64,000 nucleotides of DNA from Haematococcus lacustris. Taxonomy: Eukaryota > Chlorophyta > Chlorophyceae > Chlamydomonadales > Haematococcaceae. The stretch covers positions 1,567,457-1,631,456 of the forward strand of contig JASKMD010000009.1 of the NCBI GenBank assembly GCA_030144725.1. Direction: 5' to 3'. A program made the translations under genes and the position numbers. Position 1 is the first letter of the stretch. Each line of letters opens with the position of its first letter. Below, piece by piece: positions 23,718-35,407 of the stretch. A model generated the notes under the pieces. The model did no database searches, had not been told where the DNA came from, and saw nothing but the letters and a program-made list of their open reading frames with translations.

Positions 23718-24833
23718 GTTGCGTGCTTGCCGAGTGCGCCCTGGGTTGACGTGGTTGAGCTCTGGGCTGCTAGGGAGCCCTTCAACCCTGCTGACGTTAT
23801 GGGTAACCTGCCTAGCTTCCTGGGCAACTGTGTTGGTCCCTGGCAGGTGGTGGTGGTGGCGATGCCTCCCTTTCCCGGTGCTGGGCAGCAACTGGTGGTT
23901 CTCATCGACCTCCTACACGCATCACAACCTTTGTGTTTGCATTGGAACCTCGGCTTATCGCATCACTATACTTGCTCGGCGCACCCCAAGCTCCACATCG
24001 CGCAGTAGCTCCCTCCAACCAGGCATTTCAAAGCATCATCGGGGCATCGACATTAGTGTTTCTTAGGGCCATCGTTTTAGAGCCATAGCTGAGAACGGCA
24101 ACAGAAAGGGTCAAAGCTTGCTCGCGTTGACTTGCCCGGGCTCCAAGCAGCTAGACTGTGCACTTCATAAACCCGACGTAGACTATCTCGAACCATCATC
24201 GCCGTTTACGTACCTTCAGATGTAAGTGGATATTGCATTGCCGGACATGCCAGGAGTGGGTGGGCGTGCCCGGCAAGAGCATGCCGCGCAAACGGCGGCG
24301 ATAACTCCTAACAAAGGGATCCTTAATCACTAAAGCGGGTTCCTGCAGAGGTTGACGCAGACCAGGCCTGTTACTGCTCTCCCTACCTACTCCGAGGGTA
24401 ACCTCTCACAAAATTGTTACACTGAGGAGGCAGGGCTTGGGTGGATACGCGCCAACCTCCAGGGTCGGCTGTGCTGATGAGGTGCTGGGGTGGGTCGTCT
24501 CCCCTGCCCAGGCTGTCCTGCTGCCTAACCCTGGGCCCTGCAGCCTACCGTGGCCTTGGCCTAACGCACATGGAGTGGGCCCATGTCCCTTAAGTGTAAT
24601 GACTTGCACCGATTACACTGTCAGCCGTTCGGCTGCTTTGCCCAGAGGTTGTGAGATGATGTTGTTCATAACCATCAGCTTGGTATGGCTACTTGGCCTT
24701 GCCCTCAGGCGAGTAAAATGGGGACAACCCGCCTCAAGCGTGGAACTGGCTATGAGGTTAAATAGCACCTCCGGCGTGGCAGTATAAGGTGACTTACTCC
24801 ATGGCGGCATGTAGGAGGGGCAGGAGGGTGGGG
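23718..24833. other. Intergenic region between LRR gene and release factor gene
   Basis: No supported gene. It should hold the promoter and 5' untranslated part of the minus-strand LRR gene and the 3' untranslated region of the release factor gene. TTACA at 24613-24617 reads as TGTAA on the minus strand. A ~33-bp segment at 24419 (CACTGAGGAGGCAGGGCTTG) is nearly repeated at about 20385. Confidence 0.5.
24613..24617 (-). promoter_or_regulatory. Putative polyadenylation signal (TGTAA) of the release factor gene
   Basis: TGTAA on the minus strand about 217 bases past the stop at 24834. Assigned by position only. Confidence 0.35.
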
Positions 24834-27800
24834 TCAGTCAGTACCAGAGCCCACCAGGTCCTCCAGCTGCTGCACCTGCTCGGCTAGGGCCAGGGTGTCA
24901 TGGATGGCGTCCAGGGTGTCGGTGCGATGGCCTGACAGGATGGCCTCCAGCCCGTGGTGGGTGAGGGCCACCCGGTGGTCTGTCAGCCGGTCCTGCGGCC
25001 ATGCAACCATGCAGTCCATGCAGCCATGCAGCCATGCAACCATGCAGCCATGTTGCCAGTGTGCAGCAGCCTTGCCCCATCTTCATTGTCAACCACTTTG
25101 CATTGTGCTCACCAAGCGGCAGTGCTGCAGCATAGCGACAGGCTGGGCTTGGTCTGAGCCTTTTGTGTATCATGGTTGCCCACTGTGTCTAATGGTTGCA
25201 CATGATGCACAGGTGGCTGCTGGCTAGGCCTGTAACCTGCACCGGGGCATATGCCACGATGTAGGGTGGTAGTGCCAGGGATGGGCCAATGACTAACTCA
25301 GGGTACTCGCCCTTTGTGCCAGAGGCCATGCCAGCAGTCATCCGTGCCGGCAGCTGCAGCGATGGGAGCAGGTGGGTGCCTCAGACCCAGCCTCCCTTCA
25401 CCAACACAAGTCACCACCCCTGGCCATCAGCAAGCTGGGTGCTGCTATGGTAATGCTATGGTGCGGGCAGTTGGATTAGTGTCCATGACGGTGGCCAAGG
25501 GAGGTGCCACGCGGAGGTGTTCAGCTGGGCGGGAATATCTGCCTACATGCAGTGTATGTCATGGCGGCTCAGGGCAACCACTGGTGTGACATGGGGTGTG
25601 ACATGTGGCATGGCAGCGGCCCAAGGTCAGCTGCCTCTTGCCTGCTGGAAGTTGTACGTGCGGATGCGTTCATTGCGCTCAGAGCTGGCCACCTGGGCCC
25701 TGCGCTGCTCTGTTGTGGCTGCCTCTGCACGCCGCTGCTCCATTGCAAACAGGCGTGCCCGTAATACCTGCAGCGCCTTGGCTCGATTCCTGCATGGGCA
25801 CAGACCAGCCAGCTTGCAGAACGTCTTGGTAAACGTTAAGTAAGTCTCAAGAGGAGTGCTACGCCCTGCCATGGCCATGGGAAGGAATGGTCAGAGCCTG
25901 ACCTGGGCTGCCCGCACCTAAAGACAGCACAGCCCTTACACACAAGAAGAGTACTCCTTACTCCAACACTGGCTGCACCACACTGGTCTGAGCGTGCCCT
26001 GGGCTGGCCGCACCTGATCTGGCTGCGTTCGTCCTGGCAGGTCACCACTGTGTTGGTCGGCAGGTGCACGATGCGCACAGCGGAGGAGGTGGTGTTGACA
26101 TGCTGGCCGCCCGCCCCTGAGGCACGGAACGCCTCGATGCGCAGCTCTTCCTCCCTCAGTACCACCTCCACCTGCAGGGAGGTCGGTGTGCGTGGAGAGG
26201 GTGGCCCAAGGTCTGAGCAATTCACACCACCACCACCACCACCCCACAGAGGTCACACCACCACCACCACCCCACAGCAATCACACCACCATTATCCAAC
26301 AGAGCTTCCCAAAGACAGTCCGCAGGACTGCTCTAACAAGCAGTGGGACGGTGCAAGTGAAGCGAGGCTGGCGCAATAGGGTAGATTTCCAGCAGCCAGT
26401 GTACCAGCTGGTGCGGTGGGGTGCGGTGGGGTGGGGTCGGGTCGGGTGGGGTGGGCTGGGGTGGGGTGGGGTGGCGTGGGGTGGGGTGGGGTGGGGTGGG
26501 ATGGGGTGGGGTGGGGTGGGTGGGTGGGGTGGGGTGGGGTGGGGTGGGGTGGGGTGGGGTGGGGTGGGGTGGGGTGGGGTGGGGTGGGTGGGGTGGGGTG
26601 GGGTGGGGTGGGGTGGGGTGGGGTGGGGGGGGTGGGGTGGGGTGGGGTGGGTGGGGTGGGGTGGGGTGGGGTGGGGTGGGGTGGGGTGGGGTGGGTGTTA
26701 GCCGCACCTCAGAGGCCTGAGGCAGCACTGTGACGGCAGCTGTTGAGGTGTGCAGGCGCCCCATGGCCTCAGTTGCGGGTACGCGCTGCACGCGGTGGAC
26801 GCCTGCCTCCCACCTGCACCTCCCACCCCACCGCATCAGTCTGGATGGCACATCTGCTGCTGCCACACCTTGATCTCACACCTCCCAGTCCTGGGTGAAG
26901 CAGGGGCTGCTGCCTTTGTACCTCACACCCACATCTCATACCCACATCTCACACCCCCACGCCTAAAGTCTGTGTGCAGCAACGCGCTGGAGACAGCTCA
27001 CGACAGCTGCAGCACAGCGACTGCCAACCCTAACCCTGAACCTGACCCTGACCCTGACCCTGACCCTGACCCTGACCCTGACCCTGACCGTGACCCTGAC
27101 CGTGACCTTGACCCTGACCCTGACTTTGGCCCTAAACCAACCACGACCCATAGCAGGTCATGTGCCTAACCCATGCATCCATGTGTGCCTGTCTATCCCA
27201 GGCAGCAAATGCTGGGAACATGGCTGAAGAGCTGCAGGCCACAGCAGCAGGGGCCCCTTGTCCACTGCAGCACCGAGTCTGTCTGCCTTGTCTTCTGCGC
27301 CATGCAGGTCACAGGCTGGGAGGCTGAGGCCGTGCATGACCGGCTGCCCAGGGCCACTGCCTCCAGCCTTCCCAACACGGCTGCAGTATGTAAGACAGCG
27401 GCTGTGCTGCAGCCAGCATTGCAGCACTGTGCCTGGTCCTGCAACACACGGAGCTGGAACACCCTGGTCAATGCACTGGAAAGCAGCGTCAGGCTGGTAG
27501 CACCTGGCCCCCACTCCCACCCTCTAACCCTGTCTCTTGTTGCTGGCAGCACCTGACATGGGCCCCTGCCCCTGGCCACCGCCCTCTTCGTGCCTGACCC
27601 TAGCCCTGGCTGCCTGGCTCTGACCCTACCATGGGGCCTCTGCCCTGCCTGGCCTCCCTCCTGTGGCCTCTGCCCCTGTCCTGGCTTCCCCCCCTGTGGC
27701 CTCTGCCCCTCCCCTGCCCACCTTAGTGTGTTGTAGGCCCCGGGGCCAGTGACAGCGGCAGAGGCGGAACGATAGCCCCCTGCCTCTGACTCTGACGCCT

Positions 27801-28843
27801 CCAACACCTGCAGGGCATTGGGGGCCCTCTGGCTGCCGGCGCCGCATGCAGCCACAACGGCAGGGGCTGAGGGTTGGGGCTGGGGCTGGGGCTGGGTAGC
27901 CAGAGCAGGGGCCAGGCTACAGCTGGGACCACTAGCCATCTCTGCAGCCCTGCCCGCACCTCACTCTGCCATCCCTTGCTTGCAGCGAACTGCAGGTACA
28001 TGTGCAGCAGCTCTGCGGCAAACAGGCTGGCCTCAGCCCCGCCAGCACCTGCCCGGACCTGCAGACACAAAACGCACAGGCAGGAGGCACCAGACGGCCT
28101 CATGATCTGCCTGTGGCAAAAATAAGAGTCACAAACTGAAGGGAAAATCAGAGAAACTATGTCGCACACCGAAGGGTGTGCATTTAAGGAGGACGGTAGC
28201 AGCGGTGTGACCCTTGCCTAAGGGCAAGCTGGCCCCGCCCAACCCTACCAAGAATTGGAATGAGATAAATGAAATAAAATGTAGCAGGGGGTGTGACCCT
28301 TTGCTGCCCTCCCACCAATCTTGGAGACAGCCATCAGCCTGGCCTGGGGCCCCGCCCCGCCCCGCCCCGCCCCGCCCCGCCCCGCCCCGCCCCGCCCCGC
28401 CCCGCCCCGCCCCGCCCCGCCCCGCCCCGCCCCGCCCCGCCCCGCCCCGCCCCGCCCCGCCCCGCCCCGCCCCGCCCCGCCCCGCCCCGCCCCGCCCCGC
28501 CCCGCCCCGCCCCGCCCCGCCCCGCCCCGCCCCGCCCCGCCCCGCCCCGCCCCGCCCCGCCCCGCCCCGCCCCGCCCCGCCCCGCCCCGCCCCGCCCCGC
28601 CCCGCCCCGCCCCGCCCCGCCCCGCCCCGCCCCGCCCCGCCCCGCCCCGCCCCACCCCTCACCTCCAGTATGGCCCCCCGCTGGCTGTCATCCAGGCTGC
28701 GATTAGGCAAAAGCCCCAACAGCAACGCCTCCTCCAGCTGCCGCAGCTGTGCCAGGAGCAGCCAGCACAGACGCAGCAACAGGCCACCCTCACCCACCAG
28801 GTGCCTCCCCCTCCCCTGTGCCCCGCTGCTGTCAGGGGCCAAT

Positions 28844-28882
<39 letters not shown>

Positions 28883-30018
28883 GCTGCTCCTGCTGCTGCT
28901 GCTGCTGCTACCTATCTATCTGCAGGTGATAACTCCACCTGCTCCTACCGCTGCTGCCATCTGTTGCTGCTGTCCATGTTTGACATGGCGACGGGGCTGC
29001 ACCCTGACGCAACCCACCTTGGTGCGTAGTGCCTGGCTCTCCTCCCTAGCCAGGGTCACGACGGCAGGGTCAGGGTCAGCCAGCAGGCCAGCCACCCCCT
29101 CAATCTGCAGGCACCAGCCAGAGCCCCACCTCTCACCCTACTGTGACCTCCTCGGCCCTCCCAGCCTTTGCCTCCCCTCACCTCACCCCTCATGGCCTGG
29201 TACTGCGCATACTGCTCTGCAGTGTGCTGCAACGCGCCATACTCCTGCAATAACCGGGCCATGTCAAGAGCCCGGCCTCGCCCCTCCCCCTGCTGTCCCG
29301 CCGCTGCCGCTGCTGCTGCTGCTGCTTTGGTGCGGGCCGCCTCCTCAAAAACTTGGGCTTGGCTGCCAGCTGGCTGCTGCTGCACGTCAGATGTGTCGCC
29401 AGGCTGATCTGAAGGGACAGCAAGGCAGACGTCATATGCCAGGTGGCCCATTGATGATATGCAGACGACTTCAAGCCTGGCATATGCCCTGTCAGCACCC
29501 TGCCTGTAAACCTGTTACTAAATCGCAGTAGCTGAAGAGAAAAGATCTGACAGCCACACTTGGTGAGGCATCGCATGACCAGACAGCAGCTGGGGCGAAT
29601 TGGGACTCCTCTGGAGGTGCGTGGGTGTTGTCAAGAATGATGCTTAAAACCTGGGGTTTAGGGCTGTCTACAATGCGCTTGAAGGTTTAGAACAGCAGTG
29701 GCCACGCTCACCATGCTGTGTTGCTAGTATTGTGCTGATGTGTTGAAGACGGCTTGTGATGCGCTGTAGCTGCTGCTCGAGAGCTGGGGTTAGGCGGATG
29801 CTGGCTGGCAGCCGACTGGCTGGTGACTCTGGTGTGGTGCTGCAGGTCCGGGCAGAGGCTTGGCTTGGGGATGGGGCATAGCTGTCTCCTGCTCGCCGCG
29901 TATTGTGGAGGTTGTGCCCTCTGAGCCACAATGCCACCGTGCATAGTCCATGATGGTGGGTGTTGATGTGATGGCAGGCTGCGAGAGTAGCTAGCAACTG
30001 CTTGGCACGCGATCGCAT
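24834..30018 (-). CDS. Organellar class I peptide chain release factor (RF1/PrfA type)
   Basis: Ten exons join in a perfect phase series to 486 codons: 29712-30018, 29182-29408, 29018-29104, 28663-28746, 27960-28058, 27722-27807, 26708-26813, 26014-26171, 25642-25789 and 24834-24992. The protein recognises stop codons UAA/UAG on organellar ribosomes and triggers peptide release. Seen: an Arg-rich, acid-poor N-terminus from [17 protein letters not shown] (targeting-like), helix [17 protein letters not shown]-domain signature [41 protein letters not shown], the catalytic GGQ in [13 protein letters not shown], then [16 protein letters not shown] near the C-terminus. The bacterial family is ~360 residues; the excess here is the extension. 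The RF1 rather than RF2 assignment rests on overall motif wording. Mitochondrion or plastid cannot be decided. The ninth intron has a GC donor. Confidence 0.93.
26412..26696. repeat. (GGGGT)n array in a release-factor intron
   Basis: About 285 bp of pentanucleotide GGGGT with a few variants lies immediately 5' on the plus strand of exon 26708-26813. The plus strand could form G-quadruplexes, and the minus-strand transcript is C-rich. Confidence 0.95.
27020..27130. repeat. CCCTGA telomere-variant-like repeat
   Basis: About sixteen six-base units, mostly CCCTGA with CCCTAA at the left edge, in a release-factor intron. Confidence 0.85.
28349..28652. repeat. (CCCCG)n array, about 60 copies
   Basis: Essentially perfect pentanucleotide run of 300 bp in the release-factor intron between ...AILE and [10 protein letters not shown]. 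Read on the gene strand it is (CGGGG)n, so the pre-mRNA intron is G-rich. Confidence 0.97.
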
Positions 30019-30343
30019 GCCACGCGTCCAGCGGCGTCTATGAGCCGTGCAAACGTCGTTCAAACATCAGCATAATGGGGGACATAAATGTGGCCAACTC
30101 TTGATAGTTCAGCAGTGTAGCACGCCGTGCTTCAGTTACTACCTCATGTACCGATAGGCCACTCAGCTATGGCCCCTCACGCCCCAGTATCATATCACTC
30201 AGTGTAGACACCGGTCATCACTCACCAATGAGTTGAAGCAACGACGGGACATGAGCTGGAGCGTTTGAGTTATTGGCAATGGCTAGAACAATCCACAGCT
30301 TTCCTAGCTGGCGGTTGAGCCGGTTTTTGTCCAGCATGTCGTG
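30019..30343. promoter_or_regulatory. Divergent intergenic region between release factor and DGD synthase genes
   Basis: Only 325 bases separate the two start codons, which face away from each other, so both promoters must lie here or in the 5' exons. I see no clear TATA box. A short upstream start ATG TCG TGA sits at 30335, just before the DGD start. Confidence 0.5.
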
Positions 30344-33300
30344 ATGGTGCAGCGAATACTACTACCACGAGTTGCTTCCACCATGGACAGTGGCCCCACA
30401 GGCAGAAAGCGCGTCCAGCACGGGAGCGTGGGGAACGCGCTGGTGCCATTTTACGATGATTTCAGCACTTTAGTCCACTCAGCCTCGAACAGCGGTCCTA
30501 TCACCACAATTGCGTATGGATTGGAACGATGGAAAAGCGAATTGCGCAGCGAGGCTCGTCAGAGGCTGGGAGGATTTCAGCCGCCCCTGCCTATCAGCAA
30601 CGGGCTACTCGCTGGCGCAGACTTGGAGCTGCTGGCCAGGGTTGCCACAACCAATAACCGGCTTGTGTCAGGGTTCGGGAACTCCATGAAGCGTAGCGCA
30701 AGCGAGAACAGCTTAGAACAGCTTGGCGGTGTCCTACAAAACAGAAGATTTGCACGGAAGCCCTGGGTCTGGGATGAAAGCGACACAGATGCAGCACCCT
30801 CGCCACAACAGCCATCCACTCTCTCTTCCGGCCCCCAGCAACAGCTCAGCTTGGTGCCCCTCATACCCTTTGGGCGGGGCCTGCCACGTGTGGCCACAGC
30901 CCCTCTGCTCCAGGAGCTAGGGGACACCTTCAACAACAATGCTCTGCGCAACTTTGAGGCAGTCCGGCTGGCCCTACAAAACGCGCAGTTGAGCATCCAG
31001 CAGACTGCCGTGAATTGCCAGCAAAACCTTCAGACCTTGTCCAACCTATTCCAGCAGAGCATGCCCAGCAGTGGCAGCCCCCTCCAGACAGCCCTGTCCA
31101 GCTCCAAGGCCATGGTCACCTGGTCCATTGCCAACAGTGGGGATCCTGTGGGTGGCGCCCTGGTGCCATGGCAGGTGTTTCCTCGCTACATGCGGGCCAG
31201 GGAGCTTGACGCCCAGCAGGGAGCCCTCACTCTCACCAGTGGAGTGGCCCAGGCAGACAGCGAAGAGCACAGCAGCAGCAAAGGTGGAGGGGGTGTGATG
31301 GATTGGGTGACCCCATTGGAGAACTATGTCGCCCAGCTGGATGCCAAGCGGCTGCGCAAGCGGGCAGGCGGCAGCATCAGGGACCCTGGGCGCCAGGTGG
31401 CCATCGTCACTACCGCCTCCCTCCCCTGGCTGACTGGCACGGCAGTGAACCCCCTGCTGAGAGCAGCCTACCTGGCCACCGACGTGCAGCGCAAGGTCAC
31501 GCTGGTGCTGCCCTGGCTGTCTCTGGCGGACCAGCAGCGAGTGTTCCCAAACAACCTGCAGTTTGACACGCCTGAGCAGCAGGAGGAGTATGTCAGGGAC
31601 TGGGCACGCAAGCGCACGGGGCTGGACTGCAACTTCAAGGTCACGTTCTACCCCAGTAGATATGCTGCTGAGAAAGGTGCGCAGGAAGCTGCCATGCCAT
31701 GCCAGCTACCCGTTTGGTGGAAGCGCAGAGGGCAAGCACCCAGCTGCAACCAGTGCGTCATGCTGTGCCCCACCCTCCCATGCAGCAGCACCTGCCCAGC
31801 ATCATGTGCACAGCTGGCAGAGTGGCATCCAGCATGGACGACATGTGAGCGAAGAGCTGGCACCGCCATGCATGCCACTCTGCCATGTTGATGGTCATCT
31901 GTCATGACACACACACACACACATGTGTCCTCCACCCACCGCAATGGCGCAGGCAGCATCCTGCCGGTTGGAGACATCACGTCCGTCATCCCCGACCATG
32001 AGGCGGATGTGGCCGTGTTGGAGGAGCCCGAGCACCTGAACTGGTACCATCACGGGGCCCGTTGGACCGACAAGTTCAACCATGTGGTGGGCGTGATGCA
32101 CACCAACTACCTTGACTACGCTCGGCGTGAAGACAACGGCAACATGAAGGAGGCTGTTCTCAGGCAGGTTGGCTGCTGGAGGCTGTGGGACGTAGAGCTA
32201 CACAGGAACTCGCTGGGGCAGCACTGGGTTCCACAGCAGCAGCAAATGCGCCCTGTCTACATGCATGCATGCAGCCCTCCGTTGCTGTGCTGTTGTTTGC
32301 CAGGTGCTGGGGTGCTGGGCAGGGGTGGTGGTGTGCAGTAAGGGGTGCGTGCAGTGCTGGGTTAAGGGGCATGTGTGGCACACCCCTGCCAGGCTGTCTT
32401 CCCTCTTACTGGCCCGCTGCCCTGGCTGTGCTGTCACAGGCACATCAACGCCTGGGTGTGCCGCATCCACTGCCACAAGGTCATCAAGCTGTCAGACGCC
32501 GTGCAGCCCCTGCCCCGCGAGGACACCATGTTTGTGCACGGCGTGTCCCCCGCCTTCCTAAAAGTGGGCCAGGCCAAGGCAGCCGCTGCTGCCGCTGCTG
32601 CAGTGCCTGCGTCAGCCAACCCCACACCACCCACAGCACCCCTCCAGCCTGCCCAGCAGCAGCAGCAGCAGGCGCTGCCGCCCCAGGCTCAGCAGCAGGG
32701 TGAGGGGTCCTCCATGTCAGTGTTCGGCAAGGGCGTGTACTTCCTGGGCAAGGTGCTGTGGGCCAAGGGCTACACTGAGCTGCTGGATCGCTTGAATGAG
32801 CACACGGCACGGACAGGGGAGCATGTGGCAGTGGACGTGTACGGCAGTGGGCCGGACCTCAAGGTGAGGCTGGGCCAGGCTGGGCTGGGCTGGCAGGCTG
32901 CTTCCTGAGGCCGCTTGTGAGTGCATTTGAGGTGCTGGCTGGGCAGCTGGGAAAGGGACAAGCAGCAGATCTGCTAGAGAAGGCCAGGGAGGGATAGGAA
33001 CAAACCCTACGCCAGTAGGGCTGCATTGCAAGCGTCACAGGCATGTGGCGGTAGCATCAGGACCAATTACAGCACATAACCACAATCAGCACCACAATCA
33101 GCCCCCACTGTCACGTTGCCAGCCGCAGTGAGCTGTTGGCACATGCCATGTGGTCATGATGCTGGACACAACCGACAAGCTCGACATCATTCACTGCAGC
33201 CCATGCTGCTTGCGGCCTTCTAGCATACCTACAGAAATGCTTGAGGGTTGGCACAGCTGTGCAGCTGCTTAGTGAGTCCGCAGTCACCCTTGCCGTCAGC

Positions 33301-34602
33301 CTTGAGCCTTGGCTGCCGGGTGATGCTGGCGCAGGCTGTGGAGGAGGAGGCAGCACGCCGGCGGCTGGACCTGCACTTCCATGGTGCCAAGGATCACGCT
33401 GACAGCCAGCTGCAGGACTACAAGGTGGGCCTTACCTAGGGTAAGGGATGGGAGCAGGCAGTGGGTCAGGCAACAGCTCCTCCCCGCTCCCAGCTCTGCC
33501 CCAGTAGACTTCTTCTTCTCCTTTCACAAGGTCAGCTACCCACATGCTGCTAGCCGCCCCCGGCTGAGCTGTGTCGCCTTGGTACACAAAAAGGTACTTT
33601 TAGAACCTCAGTGTCCTGGAACTGCCTTGGAAAGGCTTTGGATCTGCTTTGGAGGCGCTCTGCTTGCCCAGTAGCCCTGATTCCTGAAACCAACACTGAC
33701 CTGCGGGTCCCAGGTGTTCATCAACCCCAGCCTCAGTGACGTGGTGGCCACCACCACTGCTGAGGCGCTGGCCATGGGCAAGTGGGTGGTGTGCGCTGAC
33801 CACCCCTCCAACGCCTTCTTCAAACGCTACAACAACTGCCTCATATACAGGTCCGTGGTGGTGGTTGCTCCCATGAGCGCATGCAGCATTCATGGCTGCA
33901 GCCCGGTGCCGTCCATGAACACTGGCTAGGTGGAGCGTGCTCTAGAGTTTGACCCTGACCTCAGCCACAGGTGCAGGTGGCTGGTTTAGATCCTGGGAGA
34001 CCAGCAATGGCTGTGCATACAGTGTGTATTCAGTCAGCACTGGTTGCTCTGTACGTTAGTGTGAACAATGCCAGGCCGCATGGCTGAAGGTATGCTGCGT
34101 GCCTGAGAGAACACCGACGAGCAAGGCAGCTTATCTGCCGCCGCCCCTGCTGCTGCTGCCCCGCTCGACCTGCAGGAACAGCGAGGAGTTCAGCCGCTGC
34201 CTGCACCGGGCCCTGCAGGAGGACCCCCGGCCCCTGTCCTCTGAGGAGCTGCACTCCCTCACCTGGGAGGCCGCCACCGAGCGCTTCCTGGACGTGGCCG
34301 ACTCCCTGCCCCGCAGCAACGCCCTTGAGACGGGGCTAGACAGCCTCCTGCACGCCGCTCACAACACGCTTGTAGGGGTGGAGTTCTTCAGGGTGGCTAT
34401 GGGTGCTGGGTCGCACACACGGGACGCCCCAGCCAGGATCACTGACTATGTGCCGTGCGAGAACGATGTGGGTGGGTTTTTTGACGACAGCGCAAGGGTG
34501 AAGAAGAGCTGGGAGGGCAAGGCCAAGCCTGCGGGCCGCAGGGGCGCTGCAGGCAGCAAGGGCGTGCTGCCCCAGGTGCCGGAAAAGCAGGCGGTGGCTT
34601 AG
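30344..34602 (+). CDS. Digalactosyldiacylglycerol synthase, DGD1 type
   Basis: Six exons join in frame to 873 residues: 30344-31676, 31953-32163, 32440-32863, 33335-33424, 33714-33850 and 34176-34602. The enzyme transfers galactose from UDP-galactose to monogalactosyldiacylglycerol, making the thylakoid lipid DGDG at the chloroplast envelope. Seen: the N-terminal extension typical of DGD1; the start of the catalytic domain [33 protein letters not shown] [57 protein letters not shown]; and the donor-sugar site of a GT4 fold, [25 protein letters not shown]. An Ala/Gln-rich insert in exon 3 interrupts HGVSPAFL...KGVYFLG, which makes it longer than the ~800-residue plant enzyme. The ATG at 30344 is the first usable one. 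Intron 2 has a GC donor at 32164. A TGTAA lies at 35184. Confidence 0.96.
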
Positions 34603-35407
34603 TGCGGGCGGTGGCACGCATGTGGTCAGCAGGCGTGGCTGGATTACGTGCTAAGGGAAACCTGGGGATCAGGACTGCTGAGGTCTGGCAGACGGACTGG
34701 GTGGTGATCGCGCGGACCTCTTTCGTTGCTGCAGGTACAGTACAAGCCCACATTGGCAGCAGTTGTGTGTGCAAGGCTTGCAGCCAGCCTGAGTGAGTGG
34801 TGGACAGTGTCACATGGTCAAGCAGGGGTGTCAGCAAGGGTGGGTAGGGAAGGGTGGTAGCTGGGGTGGTAGCTGGGGTGTAGCTGGGTGGGTAGGCGTG
34901 CATGGAATGGTGCACCAGGGTCAAGGCTGGGTGTTTGCTGCTGCCCGACTTGCACAAATTCTGCCCAAGCTGGTAAGGACCGCAACTGTGGATTTGTGCA
35001 CTGCGTTCCCTTAGGCTACTAGTGCCACAGGTGTTGCAGGCGAGAGTATGATTGATTACTGTGTGAAATATGAGTGTGGATGTGATGTGAGCGAGGCCCG
35101 GTATGCTGGATTTACCACAAGCGTCTCTGGTCTGTCGTTTTGGATGGGATTACTGACTCTCGGCTCTAATCCTGACGGCTGCTTGTAATGAAGAAAGCTG
35201 CGGCAGCCACCTACACGCGTGAGGCTTGTAGTGTAGGTGAGCGTCTGTGAGTCATTACTGGAAGCAGGTACTGGACACCATTCACCATCGCTTTACACAT
35301 GCCGCGTCGCATAACGTTACACTCCAACACCAGTCACGAAGCAATAAGCTGAACTTGCGCATGCACAACCATGCTGCACGACACTCCGGATTGAGCTCAA
35401 ACGGACT
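34603..35407. other. Intergenic region after DGD synthase
   Basis: No gene seen. It holds the DGD 3' untranslated region, with TGTAA at 35184-35188 as a candidate poly(A) signal, a short GGTAGCTGGGGT repeat near 34856-34885, and the promoter of the next gene. Confidence 0.5.

Noticed and set aside
26186..26866. Gly/Trp-rich and Pro/His-rich ORFs
   Set aside because: Translations of the (GGGGT)n array; only the minus-strand segment 26708-26813 is a real exon.
28129..29029. Pro-Arg/Gly-Arg repeat ORFs on both strands
   Set aside because: Artefacts of the (CCCCG)n array in a release-factor intron, with flanking exon sequence attached.
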